DNA of 64,000 bases from Mucilaginibacter achroorhodeus (GCF_007846095.1 NZ_VOEI01000007.1:222964-286963), one strand, 5' to 3'; shown: positions 7,084 to 17,210, counted from the stretch's first letter. Translations and numbers: made by a program. Notes: generated by a model from the sequence alone, not told the origin.

Positions 7084-8385
7084 TTACTTCTGCCTGAACC
7101 AGACCTGTATAGGTGCTCCGTTAAACTCGAAATTCTCGCGGAGCTGATTTTCTATAAAACGATAGTACGGGTCTTTGATGTATTGCGGCAAATTACAGAA
7201 AAACGCAAACATTGGGGTTGAACCGGCGATCTGTGTGATGTATTTAATCTTCACGTATTTACCTTTTAATGACGGCGGCGGATATTTCTCAATGATCGGC
7301 AGCATCACCTCGTTCAGTTTCGAAGTTGGTATCTTGCGTGCACGGTTCTCGTAAACCTTGTTAGCAACATCAATCACCTTTAAAACACGTTGCTTCTCTA
7401 ATACTGATGTAAATACGATAGGCACATCGGTGAACGGTGCTATCTTTTGGCGGATCTGATCTTCGAATACCTTAATGGTTTTGCTGTTCTTCTCAATCAG
7501 GTCCCACTTATTCACTACGATCACAACACCTTTTTTGTTCTTTTCGGCCAGGTGAAAGATGTTGATGTCCTGCGACTCGATACCTTCAACAGCATCAATC
7601 ATCAGGATGATCACGTCTGCTTCTTCCAGTGCCTTAATGGTACGCATTACCGAGTAAAACTCTATATTCTCTTTTACCTTGGTTTTCTTACGCATCCCGG
7701 CAGTATCTATCAGCATAAAATCATGCCCGTACTGGTTGTAGTGGATATGTATTGAATCGCGTGTAGTGCCGGCAATTGGGGTAACAATGTTGCGGTCTTT
7801 ACCTATCAACGCATTGATTATTGAAGATTTGCCCACGTTAGGCCTGCCTACAATGGCATATTTGGGGCGGGTATTCTCTTCCAGCGGAACATCCTCAAAA
7901 TGTTTAACCACATCGTCAAGCAACTCGCCTGTACCTGAACCGGTCATGGACGATATGGTATATATTTCGCCCAGGCCGAGGCTGTAAAAATCGCTGGCAT
8001 CAGCCACTTGCGAAGTATTGTCAACTTTATTCACTACTACAAACACAGGCTTGTTGCCCTTACGCAGCAGGGTGGCAATTTCATCGTCAAGGTCGGTAAT
8101 TCCGGTAGTAACATCAACCACAAACAGGATAGCGGTAGCTTCCTCAATGGCAATGATCACCTGCTCACGGATGGCGGCTTCAAAAACATCTGCTGAGTTG
8201 GCCACGTAGCCGCCGGTGTCTACTACGGTAAACTGGTGGTTGGTCCACTCCGAGCTGCCGTAATGCCTATCGCGCGTAACGCCGCTAAAGTCATCAACAA
8301 TAGCTTTACGGCTTTCGGTTAAACGGTTATATAATGTGCTTTTGCCAACGTTTGGGCGGCCTACTATAGCTACTATGTTACTCAT
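7084..8385 (-). CDS. der: ribosome-assembly GTPase Der
   Basis: Double-G-domain GTPase (EngA/Der) needed for 50S maturation. 433 residues. The first domain has GRPNVGKST near residues 9-17, DTGG and NKVD. The second has GRPNVGKSS, DTAGM and NKWD. A C-terminal KH-like domain ends with FEFNGAPIQVWFRQK. It is separated from era by 134 bases containing degenerate 7-base repeats, and has its own terminator downstream. Confidence 0.97.
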   Translation of the reverse strand: MSNIVAIVGRPNVGKSTLYNRLTESRKAIVDDFSGVTRDRHYGSSEWTNHQFTVVDTGGYVANSADVFEAAIREQVIIAIEEATAILFVVDVTTGITDLDDEIATLLRKGNKPVFVVVNKVDNTSQVADASDFYSLGLGEIYTISSMTGSGTGELLDDVVKHFEDVPLEENTRPKYAIVGRPNVGKSSIINALIGKDRNIVTPIAGTTRDSIHIHYNQYGHDFMLIDTAGMRKKTKVKENIEFYSVMRTIKALEEADVIILMIDAVEGIESQDINIFHLAEKNKKGVVIVVNKWDLIEKNSKTIKVFEDQIRQKIAPFTDVPIVFTSVLEKQRVLKVIDVANKVYENRARKIPTSKLNEVMLPIIEKYPPPSLKGKYVKIKYITQIAGSTPMFAFFCNLPQYIKDPYYRFIENQLRENFEFNGAPIQVWFRQK

Positions 8386-8519
8386 GCTATTTGAGAGTCA
8401 AGGGTCAGGATGTCAGGAGACACGACTGTAAAGCCTTTCTCCGGCCCATGACCCGGTGTATTACAAATTTAAAAGTTCTGTCTTGAATCTTGATGTCTTA
8501 TATCCCGATTCTCTATTGA
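8386..8519. repeat. degenerate 7-base word repeats between era and der
   Basis: Two short arrays flank this 134-base gap. At 8395-8424 units of the type GAGTCAA and GGGTCAG repeat with drift. At 8477-8518, read on the minus strand, units of the type TCAAGAT and TCAAGAC recur every seven bases. No gene is present. Confidence 0.5.
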
Positions 8520-9395
8520 TTATTCGTACCCAAATTTCTTCAGGTAATTCTTTTTACTGCGCCAATCAGGGATCACCTTTACAAACATCTCCAGGAATAT
8601 TTTGCGTTGAAAAAACTCTTCCATTTCGCGGCGGGCATAGGTGCCTACAATTTTCAGCATCTCACCTTTGTTGCCTATGATGATGTTCTTTTGCGAATCG
8701 CGCTCCACAATGATCTCTGCGCTGATGCGGTAAATCTTCGGGTCTTCTTTAAAAGCAGTTACAATAACCTCGGTGCTGTATGGGATCTCTTTTTTGTACT
8801 GTTTAAACACTTGCGCACGTATCATTTCTGAAGCAAAGAAACGGTCGTTACGGTCGGTAAGAGCATCTTTCTCATAATACGGCGGATGCACGGGCAGGTT
8901 CTCCAGTACAAAATCGAATATGCCTTTGATGTTATGATCATGCAGGGCAGAAATCGCGAAAACCGCTTTAGGGTTCAACTTCTCCTGCCAGTAAGCAGCC
9001 TTTGTACGAACTTCTTCCTCGTTGCTTAGATCTATCTTGTTGATCAGGACAGCTAACGGCGCTTCAGATTTTTCAAGCTTTTTTAAAACGTCCTGTTCAT
9101 CATATTCTTCATTGATATCGGTAACCAGCAATATCAGGTCGGCATCAACAATAGAACCCTCTACCTGGTGCATCATGCTTTCGTGCAAAGCATAGTGCGG
9201 TTTGATGATACCGGGCGTATCCGAAAAAACCACTTGGTAATCATCGGTGTTAACAATACCCAAAATACGGTGACGCGTTGTCTGCGCTTTTGGAGTGATG
9301 ATGGACATTTTTTCGCCAACCAGGGCATTCATAAGAGTTGACTTGCCTGCGTTAGGCTTACCAATTATGCTTACGAAACCTGCTTTATGCGACAT
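8520..9395 (-). CDS. era: GTPase Era
   Basis: GTPase that binds 16S rRNA and assists 30S maturation. 291 residues. The P-loop GKPNAGKST is at 12-20, followed by DTPGI (G3) and NKID (G4). The C-terminal type II KH domain has IIIGNKGEMLKIVG. It is read from a promoter that is the mirror image of the one for the initiator tRNA (9418-9456). Its ATG at 9395 is about 25 bases from that site. Confidence 0.97.
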   Translation of the reverse strand: MSHKAGFVSIIGKPNAGKSTLMNALVGEKMSIITPKAQTTRHRILGIVNTDDYQVVFSDTPGIIKPHYALHESMMHQVEGSIVDADLILLVTDINEEYDEQDVLKKLEKSEAPLAVLINKIDLSNEEEVRTKAAYWQEKLNPKAVFAISALHDHNIKGIFDFVLENLPVHPPYYEKDALTDRNDRFFASEMIRAQVFKQYKKEIPYSTEVIVTAFKEDPKIYRISAEIIVERDSQKNIIIGNKGEMLKIVGTYARREMEEFFQRKIFLEMFVKVIPDWRSKKNYLKKFGYE

Positions 9396-9417
9396 AAAAA
9401 TTATTTTTAAATATTAT

Positions 9418-9456
9418 TTGGACTGCAAAGAAACGAATTATATCTTTGCAGTCCAA
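9418..9456. promoter_or_regulatory. symmetric divergent promoter of era and tRNA-fMet
   Basis: A perfect 13-bp inverted repeat, TTGGACTGCAAAG (9418-9430) and CTTTGCAGTCCAA (9444-9456), is separated by 13 bases. Plus strand: TTG at 9418-9420, 20 bases, then TATCTTTG at 9441-9448, matching the Bacteroidota consensus. Minus strand: TTG, 20 bases, then TTTCTTTG (one mismatch), pointing at era. Each arm thus supplies the -33 element of one promoter and most of the -7 element of the other. Confidence 0.7.
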
Positions 9457-9541
9457 TTAAAACGGAGAGCAAATTGCTTTTTTGACAATTGGAACAAACA
9501 TTTCGGAGTTATGCCCGTTATGTATAATACCAACAAAACAG

Positions 9542-9614
<73 letters not shown>

Positions 9615-9627
9615 CCGAGAAAAGAAA

Positions 9628-9660
9628 AAGCCTCTTAGAGAAATCTAAGAGGCTTTTTTG
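9628..9660 (+). terminator. tRNA-fMet terminator
   Basis: AAGCCTCTTAGA pairs with TCTAAGAGGCTT around a GAAA loop and is followed by TTTTTTG. It ends the tRNA transcript before the next ORF. Confidence 0.92.
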
Positions 9661-9687
9661 TTTAACGAAAAGGCTTGTACCAAAGAA

Positions 9688-10212
9688 ATGAAACCGGTAG
9701 CTGCATCAACATATAAAATTCTTGCTCATACTGCTGTCAAAGACTTTAATTACAGTGATACAGTTGATTGGGCTGGGGAGATGATGATGTTAGGGCATGA
9801 AACCGAGAACCTTTTGATTTTAGCATCGCTAACGAAACCGGTCAATTACTTTGAGACTGTTAAGTATCTAAATGCAGCAATAAGTGAATTGGGTTTGTCA
9901 TTAGCTCTCGGTAAGGATGGCATCATCAGTTACAGCAGATATTACATTATACAGATTGCGAAGGGTCTCAATGTGAAACAAAACCTGGAGAGAATTTGCA
10001 AGTTTGCGATCGATATTGACTATAAGTCTTCAATCTATGATTTCTGTAAATTAAGTTGGGCTTGGCACGATCTTGACTGGACAGACAACAACGGAATGCA
10101 ATGGTATTGGGAAGGTGCGACAAAAGATAACATCGAGCAGATTTCTATTGATACTGCTAAACAATGGTTAACTGATAATAAATCTCACATCGACAACTGG
10201 CCAGTGCAATGA
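9688..10212 (+). CDS. hypothetical cytosolic protein
   Basis: 174 residues from the ATG at 9688; a TTG further upstream would lie in the terminator. No signal peptide or membrane segment. The protein is mostly helical, with a repeated pattern of hydrophobic and acidic residues and a Trp-rich C-terminal third (WAWHDLDWTDNNGMQWYWEG). I recall similar unnamed proteins in Bacteroidota and the size and acidity are reminiscent of toxin-immunity proteins, but no toxin gene is nearby and no function can be assigned. It stands alone between a tRNA terminator and the Sus locus. Confidence 0.65.
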   Translation: MKPVAASTYKILAHTAVKDFNYSDTVDWAGEMMMLGHETENLLILASLTKPVNYFETVKYLNAAISELGLSLALGKDGIISYSRYYIIQIAKGLNVKQNLERICKFAIDIDYKSSIYDFCKLSWAWHDLDWTDNNGMQWYWEGATKDNIEQISIDTAKQWLTDNKSHIDNWPVQ

Positions 10213-10332
10213 TAGCCCACCATTGTTCCGTTATAATAAATCCGGGCAGATAGTAAATCGTTAAATTTATACTAAAGTTGCTATTTTAGCGTAAGCTTGT
10301 TTTGGTAAGGCTAAAGTGGTTAACAGCTGATT

Positions 10333-11934
10333 ATGAGAAGGGTTCTGCTCCTGTTTTTTATTCTATTTCCGATTACGTTTTCAGCAATTGCAGCAGATGG
10401 TGATCTTTTTGGGCAACTAAAGGCTGAATTTTCAAAAAAAGCAATATACGACCGTCAGAAAGAAGCACATATAACTGCCTTAAAAGCAAACCTTAAGCAA
10501 CTGCAACCAACCGATCTGCAGAAACAATTTGCTGTTTGCAATAAATTATACGATGAGTACAAGTCTTATCAGTATGATTCCGCTTATGTATATGTAAATA
10601 AGTTATTATCGATTAGTGAAACGCTTAAGGACAGGTCAAAAGAAGACCTTAGCAAGATTAAAATGGGGTTTATTTTGCTTTCGTCCGGGATGTTTAAGGA
10701 AACTTTTGAAAGCATGCAGGGTGTTAATGTTAAAAACCTGGAAACTCCTGCAAAAGTTGAATATTACTCAATTGTTATGCGCGCCTATTATGACCTGGCC
10801 GCCTATAACAACGATAAGCATTACACGCCAATTTACACGGCTGCTGCCAACAGGTATATCGATTCTGCAATTGCTATCAGCAAACCAGGCTCTTATGATA
10901 ACATTTACCTTACCGGTTATAAAAGTTACAAAAACGGAGCTAATGAGCCGGCAGTAGCTTTGTTCAGCCAATTATTAAGTTCGAATAAACTTACCGAACA
11001 CCAGAAGGCAATAGTTGAATCTACGCTGAGCAATGTTTATCAAAGCATGTCGCAGCCGGATAAAAGCGTAGGCTTGCTCATCAAAGCTACTATTAATGAT
11101 ATCCGGTCATCTACAAAAGAAACCATCGCTTTATTTTGGCTGGCAGAGATACTGTATAAAAAAGGCGATATCAAGAATGCTTATTTAGCGCTGGAGCACG
11201 CACTTGATGATGCTGAGTTTTATGGTGCAAGGCAGCGTAAAGTGCAAATAGCCTCGCTGTTACCTATAGTGGCCTCAGAAAAACTATTGTTTATAGAGCG
11301 CGAAGAGAAGTTGTATATCAGAAGCCTAAGCGTGATAACCGCTTTGGCAGTTGTTATTGTTGTGGTATCTGTACTGCTGTATAAACGCAACAAAAAGCTC
11401 AAATCAAAAGAGAAGATCATTGAAAAGGTTAACGAAAAATTGATGGAAGGCACCAAAATAAAGGAAGACTACATTGGTTATTTTTTCAACGTTATCTCCG
11501 GTTACATCCTACAGTTAGAAAGAATAAAACGCTCTGTTGATACCAAGCTGCCCGCAAAAAAGTACGATGACATCCAGTTGATGGCCAATAACATCAACAT
11601 CAAAAAAGAGCGGGAAACCTTGTTCAATACTTTTGACCAGGTGTTCTTAAAAATCTTTCCAAATTTTGTAGAAGAGTTCAATAAACTTTTTAAAAAAGAA
11701 AATCAGATCTGGCCTAAGGAAAACGAGGTACTTACCACCGATCTGCGCATTTTCGCCTTAATGCGGATAGGCATTACTGATACCGAAACCATTGCCAAGA
11801 TATTAGAGTATACTGAGAAAACCATTTACGTTTATAAGATGCGCATTAAGGCAAAAGCACTTATTCATGGCGATGAATTTGACCAACGCGTTATGGCCAT
11901 CAAAGCCGTTGATATAGATGGCAAAAAATCCTGA
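10333..11934 (+). CDS. DUF6377 membrane-spanning regulator, SusR-like
   Basis: 533 residues. A signal peptide (1-20) leads to a periplasmic domain of about 310 residues built of TPR-like helices. One transmembrane segment follows at about 332-352 (VITALAVVIVVVSVLLY), then a charged coiled coil and a cytoplasmic region. A LuxR-like helix-turn-helix lies at about 470-505 (GITDTETIAKILEYTEKTIYVYKMR). This layout fits the DUF6377 family, which includes regulators of starch loci of the SusR kind. Its place 570 bases upstream of susC on the same strand supports control of that operon by periplasmic sugar. The ligand is inferred from context. Confidence 0.8.
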   Translation: MRRVLLLFFILFPITFSAIAADGDLFGQLKAEFSKKAIYDRQKEAHITALKANLKQLQPTDLQKQFAVCNKLYDEYKSYQYDSAYVYVNKLLSISETLKDRSKEDLSKIKMGFILLSSGMFKETFESMQGVNVKNLETPAKVEYYSIVMRAYYDLAAYNNDKHYTPIYTAAANRYIDSAIAISKPGSYDNIYLTGYKSYKNGANEPAVALFSQLLSSNKLTEHQKAIVESTLSNVYQSMSQPDKSVGLLIKATINDIRSSTKETIALFWLAEILYKKGDIKNAYLALEHALDDAEFYGARQRKVQIASLLPIVASEKLLFIEREEKLYIRSLSVITALAVVIVVVSVLLYKRNKKLKSKEKIIEKVNEKLMEGTKIKEDYIGYFFNVISGYILQLERIKRSVDTKLPAKKYDDIQLMANNINIKKERETLFNTFDQVFLKIFPNFVEEFNKLFKKENQIWPKENEVLTTDLRIFALMRIGITDTETIAKILEYTEKTIYVYKMRIKAKALIHGDEFDQRVMAIKAVDIDGKKS

Positions 11935-12503
11935 CCTAAGCTTTCAATTTTGATAGCCTACCCCCATTCTTATATAATCACGCCTTCAAAGACCTTTCCT
12001 TCCCACAATTTCAAGTTCGGTCAAAACATAGCTTAAAACCACCCGTAAAATCGGGATTTTTTATGGTGTAATTTATACGCTTAGTGTATTGAAACATCAC
12101 CATAAGCGTTAAATTTTTTGATTTTAAAATATTTTAATTGACTGATTATCAAAGTATAAAATTTAAATAAATCTCAATTTTATTAAATTTTATATAAAAA
12201 AATAGGTTGCGGTTTTTCGTCTCAACAAATTTGTATTGCTGAAGAGAACACGCATATAAACCCGCGACTCCGCTTCACAAAAACCAATTATAATTTTTAA
12301 CGGCTTCAAATTTTCCTTCCGATTTCGCAAAAGTGAACACGGCATTTTTTTGTCGCCATCAAAGTTTTTTAATGGCCTGTGCTAAAGAGACCTCCGTTTT
12401 GTCCGGTGCGATATGCCGTATTGGATGATTTTGATCGTGTAATGAGCAGCAGCCAAAGTATTGACATTAAACACCAACAAATTAACTCAAATCCAAATTT
12501 TAA
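11935..12503 (+). promoter_or_regulatory. 569-base regulatory region upstream of susC
   Basis: AT-rich and free of genes. A weak hairpin CCCG-taaaat-CGGG followed by ATTTTTT (12042-12061) could terminate the regulator gene. A larger inverted repeat, ACGCTTA (12077-12083) and TAAGCGT (12103-12109), is followed by TAAATTTTTT and is either a second terminator or an operator. I could not identify a convincing TTG/TAnnTTTG promoter for susC. The 5' untranslated region may be long. Confidence 0.45.
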
Positions 12504-15500
12504 ATGAGAAACAATTACCTTAAAAAGTTTATGTTCCTTTTTGCTGTGCTGCTTTTATCGCAGGCGATACACGCACAGTCGGGGAGCATTTCCGGTAAAG
12601 TAGTCGACGAGAACAATGCACCCTTACCCGGCGCAACTGTATTGATCTCGGGCACCACCATAGCAGGCGCCGCAGATGCAAACGGTAACTACAAGATCGC
12701 AGGCGTAAAAGCAGGCTCTTACACTCTTACGGCAAGTTTTATTGGTTACACTTCGCAGCCAAAAACGGTTACGGTAGGAGCCGGAGCTTTAACTGTAAAT
12801 TTTAACATGCAGCCTTCATCAAAATCACTTAACGAGATTGTGGTTATTGGTTACGGTACTGTTAAAAAGAAAGATCTTACCGGATCGATCACTACCGTAA
12901 GTTCAAAGGATTTCCAAACAGGTAATATCACATCGCCCGAGCAATTGATCGCCGGTAAGGTGGCTGGTGTTTCCATAACCTCAAACGGCGGCGCGCCGGG
13001 TGCAGGTAGCACTATCCGCATTCGTGGTGGTGCATCATTAAGCGCCAGTAACGACCCGCTTATTGTTGTTGATGGTGTGCAGTTAAGTAACGATGCTATA
13101 CCAGGATCACCAAGCCCGCTTACTTTGATCAACCCTAACGATATCGAAACCTTCACCGTTTTAAAAGATGCATCAGCAACCGCTATTTACGGTTCACGTG
13201 CGTCAAACGGCGTTATCATCATCACTACCAAAAAGGGTGTAGTTGGGAAACCGGTTATCAATCTAAACACACAGGTATCGGTATCAACACTGGCCAGGGA
13301 GGCACAGGTATTAACCGGCGACCAGCTACGTGCTTATGTTAAAGCTAACGGTAACGCTGCTTTCCAGGCCTTGTTGGGTAACGCAAATACCGACTGGCAG
13401 AAAGAAATTTATCAAACTGCTGTAAGTAATGATAACAACCTAAGTGTAAGCGGCGGATTGAAAAATATGCCGTACCGAGTTTCAGTAGGTTACCTCGATC
13501 AAAAAGGTATACTTAGAACCGGGTATCTTAACAGGGCTTCGGCAGCAATTAACCTTTCGCCGCGCTTGCTTGATAATCATTTAAAAATTGATATTAACTT
13601 AAAAGGATCGCAAAGCAAGGCACGTTTTGCCAACCAGGATGCTATAGGTGCAGCAGTTAGCTTTGACCCAACAAAGCCTGTATTATCGGGCAATAACAAC
13701 TACGGTGGTTATTACGAGTACCTTGATGCAGGCTCTGCATCCGGGCTTAGGCAATTAGCCCCGCGCAACCCAGTTGGTTTGCTTGAGCAAAAATTTGACA
13801 AAAGCGACGTGCTAAGAAGCATTGGTAACGCACAGGTTGATTACAAATTCCATTTCCTGCCAGACTTGCACGCTAACGTAAACTTTGGTTATGATGCATC
13901 TCAAGGCAAAGGAACAATTGTTATCCCGGAGACAGCAGCATCAAGCTACTACCGCTTTAAAGATGCCAACAATGTGCTGCATAGCGGTGTAAACAACCAG
14001 TACCGTACCGATATATTGAACACCACCTTTGAAGCTTACTTAAACTACGCCAAAGACCTGAAATCTATCAACAGCCGTATTGATGCAGTTGCCGGTTACG
14101 CTTATTACGATTACGCCACTAAAAATTATAATTACCCGGATTTAACTACCGATGGTACCGTTGTAAGCCAACCAAACTTTCCTTTTGACAAGCCGCAGCA
14201 CAGGTTGTTATCATACTATGCGCGTTTAAACTACACGTTTGATGACAAGTATTTATTAACCGGTACAATCCGCCGGGATGGTTCATCAAGGTTTAGCCCA
14301 ACTAACCGTTATGCAGTATTCCCATCTGGCGCTTTTGCCTGGAAGATCAAAGAAGAATCTTTCTTAAAAGACAGCAAAGTATTGTCTGACCTTAAATTAC
14401 GGGTTGGTTACGGTGTAACCGGTCAGCAGGATGCGATTGACAACTATGCATACACTTCATACTATGCATTAAGCTCACAAACAGCATCTTACCAGCTGGG
14501 TAATAACTTTTACCAACTGTACCGTCCTTCGGCCTATGACCCTAACCGCAAATGGGAGCAAAGTGCTACTACAAACGTGGGTTTTGATTACGGGTTCCTT
14601 AACAATCGAATCACCGGTTCAATTGATGCCTACTATAAAACTACTAAAGACTTGATAGCACCTGTTAACGTTTCTGCAGGGGCCGGGTTCTCAAATATCA
14701 TCGTTACCAACGTAGGTAGTATGACCAATAAAGGTATCGAGGCTGCTATCAACGCGCAGATAGTACGCAGCAGTACAGTAACCTGGGATGTTGCCCTTAA
14801 CGCTACTTACAACGTTAACAAGGTAACCAAGTTAACTTTTGTGAACGACCCTAACTCAACAGGTTTGGCAACCGGTGGAATATCAGGCGGTACTGGTAAC
14901 AACGTGGAACGCTTTTATGTAGGCCAGCCTCGCGGCGTATTCTACGTATATCAGCAAGTTTATGGCAGCGATGGTAAACCATTGGACAACGTTTATGTGG
15001 ACCGTAATAACGATGGTGTTATCAACGATAAAGACCTTTACCTGTACAAACAGCCCGATCCAAAGTATATCCTTGGTTTCTCAAGTAATGTTAGGTACAA
15101 AAAGTTTAACCTGGCAGTGGTTATGCGTGCCAACCTGGGTAACTATGCTTACAACAACGTGTTCTCGAACACCGGCACCAGAAACAACATCCTTAACCCG
15201 CTTCAATTCCTTAACAACGGTTCTACAAATGTATTGGAGAGCGGCATAATTGGCGCAAATGACAAGAATGTACTGTCTGATTACTACGTGCAAAATGCAT
15301 CGTTCCTGAAAATGGATAACGCAAGCCTTGGTTACAACTTTGGCAACATATTCAGCAGCAAAGCCCAGCTAAGCATCAGCGGGAACGTGCAGAACGTTTT
15401 TGTGATCACCAAATACAAAGGTGTTGATCCGGAAGTGAACGGCGGTATCGATAACAACATCTATCCTCGCCCGCGCACTTATGTATTAGGCTTAAACCTT

Positions 15501-15509
15501 AAATTTTAA
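12504..15509 (+). CDS. susC: SusC-family TonB-dependent transporter
   Basis: Outer-membrane barrel that imports oligosaccharides with TonB energy. 1001 residues. A signal peptide ends near Ala-Gln-Ser at 24-26 (AIHAQS). A carboxypeptidase-like regulatory domain follows (GSISGKVVDENNAPLPGATV...), with no extra signalling domain. The TonB box region and plug are marked by NEIVVIGYGTVKKKDLTGS and STIRIRGGASLSASNDPLIVVDGV. The barrel ends with the usual Phe (LGLNLKF). susD starts 46 bases later. Neighbouring amylases and SusE point to starch or maltodextrin as substrate. Confidence 0.95.
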   Translation: MRNNYLKKFMFLFAVLLLSQAIHAQSGSISGKVVDENNAPLPGATVLISGTTIAGAADANGNYKIAGVKAGSYTLTASFIGYTSQPKTVTVGAGALTVNFNMQPSSKSLNEIVVIGYGTVKKKDLTGSITTVSSKDFQTGNITSPEQLIAGKVAGVSITSNGGAPGAGSTIRIRGGASLSASNDPLIVVDGVQLSNDAIPGSPSPLTLINPNDIETFTVLKDASATAIYGSRASNGVIIITTKKGVVGKPVINLNTQVSVSTLAREAQVLTGDQLRAYVKANGNAAFQALLGNANTDWQKEIYQTAVSNDNNLSVSGGLKNMPYRVSVGYLDQKGILRTGYLNRASAAINLSPRLLDNHLKIDINLKGSQSKARFANQDAIGAAVSFDPTKPVLSGNNNYGGYYEYLDAGSASGLRQLAPRNPVGLLEQKFDKSDVLRSIGNAQVDYKFHFLPDLHANVNFGYDASQGKGTIVIPETAASSYYRFKDANNVLHSGVNNQYRTDILNTTFEAYLNYAKDLKSINSRIDAVAGYAYYDYATKNYNYPDLTTDGTVVSQPNFPFDKPQHRLLSYYARLNYTFDDKYLLTGTIRRDGSSRFSPTNRYAVFPSGAFAWKIKEESFLKDSKVLSDLKLRVGYGVTGQQDAIDNYAYTSYYALSSQTASYQLGNNFYQLYRPSAYDPNRKWEQSATTNVGFDYGFLNNRITGSIDAYYKTTKDLIAPVNVSAGAGFSNIIVTNVGSMTNKGIEAAINAQIVRSSTVTWDVALNATYNVNKVTKLTFVNDPNSTGLATGGISGGTGNNVERFYVGQPRGVFYVYQQVYGSDGKPLDNVYVDRNNDGVINDKDLYLYKQPDPKYILGFSSNVRYKKFNLAVVMRANLGNYAYNNVFSNTGTRNNILNPLQFLNNGSTNVLESGIIGANDKNVLSDYYVQNASFLKMDNASLGYNFGNIFSSKAQLSISGNVQNVFVITKYKGVDPEVNGGIDNNIYPRPRTYVLGLNLKF

Positions 15510-15555
15510 CTCATTAGTGTATCAATACATACATACAGCTAATTAATAAAGCGAC

Positions 15556-17139
15556 ATGAAAAAGAACTTAATGATAAAGGCAGCTACAGTAGTATTGCTT
15601 GCAGGCAGCTTAACCGCCTGTAACAAAAAGCTGGACCTACTGCCTACTAACGATATAACAGCTGCTACTGTGTACGCCACCCCAACCGGCTACAAACAAG
15701 CATTTGCAAAAGTTTACGGTGCTTATGCATTAACCGGCAACCAGGGCCCGGCAGGTAATGGCGACGTACAAGGAATTGATGAGGGAACTTCAGACTTCTT
15801 ACGCCTGTACTGGAAAGCGCAGGAATTAAGCACAGACGAAGCAGTGATTGCCTGGGGCGATGTGGGTATACAGGATTTCCATAACATGAACTGGTCATCT
15901 GCAAACCCGTTCTTAAAAGGCTTGTACTACCGCAGCTTATACCAGGTTACCCTGGCAAACGATTTTATCAGGCAATCAGCAGACGCTCAATTGAGCAGCC
16001 GCGGCATTTCTGGTGCTGATGCAGATGCTATCCGCCAGTACCGTGCCGAAGCTCGTTTCTTACGCGCTTACCAATATTGGGTATTGCTTGACCTTTTCGG
16101 TAGCGTACCATTGGTAACCGAAACAGATGTGATCGGTATAACTGTGCCAAAACAGGCAGACCGCAAAACTTTGTTCAACTATGTTGAATCTGAACTAAAG
16201 GCAATTGAGTCAACCCTTGCCGCACCAAAGGCAAATGAATATGGCCGTGCAGACCAGGCAGCCGAGTGGGCTTTATTAGCGAGATTGTATCTGAACGCCG
16301 AAGTTTACACCGGCACCAAAAGATATGACGATGCTATCCTTTATTCAAATAAAGTGATCAACGCAGGCTATTCCTTAGTAAGCAACTACCAGTGGTTAAT
16401 GCTTGCCGATAACCAGCAAAACACCAACGAGAACATACTGACCATCAATTATGATGGCTTGCGTACACAAAGCTATGGTGGTACTACATTTTTAACCCAC
16501 GCGCCGGTTGGCGGATCAGAGTCGGCCAGTTATTTTGGCATCAATGGCGGTTGGGGCGGTACACGTACCACTAAAAACCTGCCTAATCTTTTCCCTGATT
16601 ATACCGGCACAGCAGATAAACGTTCTCAGTTTTACACAAACGGCCAAAACCTCGAGATCAAAGACCAAACAGCCTTTACCGATGGCTTCGCAGTTACCAA
16701 ATACCGTAACGTGAACCGCGCAGGTGCACCGGGCCAAAGCCTGGATTATGCAGATGTTGATTTCCCACTATTCCGTTTGCCGGAAATGTACCTGATCTAC
16801 GCAGAGGCCGTTTTACGCGGTGGCGCTGGCGGCAACCTGGCTACAGCAGTTGATTACATTAACAGGATACGCACCCGTGCTTATGGTAATGCAAACGGTA
16901 ATGTTAACACCATCAATCTTGATTTCATTCTTGATGAGCGTGCACGCGAATTATATTGGGAAGGTTTCCGCCGTACGGATCTTGTACGTTATGGCAGGTT
17001 TACTACCGGCAGTTATTTATGGCCGTTTAAAGGCGGCGTTGCCGGTGGCCGGTCTGTAGAAGATTACCGCAATATCTACCCAATCCCCAAAGACGATATT
17101 ACAGCTAACCCTACAATTAAACAAAACCCGGGTTACTAA
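15556..17139 (+). CDS. susD: SusD-family glycan-binding lipoprotein
   Basis: Surface lipoprotein that caps SusC and captures starch oligosaccharides. 527 residues. The lipobox is SLTACNKK with the lipid-bearing Cys near residue 22. The TPR-rich RagB/SusD fold is recognisable from LRAYQYWVLLDLFGSVPLVTE, the segment AEARFLRAYQYW, and the C-terminal LDFILDERARELYWEGFRRTDLVRYGRF. The substrate is inferred from the operon. Confidence 0.95.
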   Translation: MKKNLMIKAATVVLLAGSLTACNKKLDLLPTNDITAATVYATPTGYKQAFAKVYGAYALTGNQGPAGNGDVQGIDEGTSDFLRLYWKAQELSTDEAVIAWGDVGIQDFHNMNWSSANPFLKGLYYRSLYQVTLANDFIRQSADAQLSSRGISGADADAIRQYRAEARFLRAYQYWVLLDLFGSVPLVTETDVIGITVPKQADRKTLFNYVESELKAIESTLAAPKANEYGRADQAAEWALLARLYLNAEVYTGTKRYDDAILYSNKVINAGYSLVSNYQWLMLADNQQNTNENILTINYDGLRTQSYGGTTFLTHAPVGGSESASYFGINGGWGGTRTTKNLPNLFPDYTGTADKRSQFYTNGQNLEIKDQTAFTDGFAVTKYRNVNRAGAPGQSLDYADVDFPLFRLPEMYLIYAEAVLRGGAGGNLATAVDYINRIRTRAYGNANGNVNTINLDFILDERARELYWEGFRRTDLVRYGRFTTGSYLWPFKGGVAGGRSVEDYRNIYPIPKDDITANPTIKQNPGY

Positions 17140-17147
17140 AGCAAACA

Positions 17148-17173
17148 GGCAGGCCTATTAAAGCAGGCCTGCC
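17148..17173 (+). other. intercistronic hairpin between susD and susE
   Basis: GGCAGGCCT (17148-17156) and AGGCCTGCC (17165-17173) form a 9-bp GC-rich stem with an 8-base loop. No T run follows, so it is more likely an mRNA-stabilising or processing hairpin than a terminator. Confidence 0.6.
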
Positions 17174-17210
17174 CTATCAAAAGCATAAACGTGTTTAAAT
17201 AAGCATTAAC

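Noticed and set aside
12851..13156. 101-residue minus-strand ORF within susC
   Set aside because: Antisense to the conserved plug domain and rich in Pro/Leu/Ser; mirror of coding bias.
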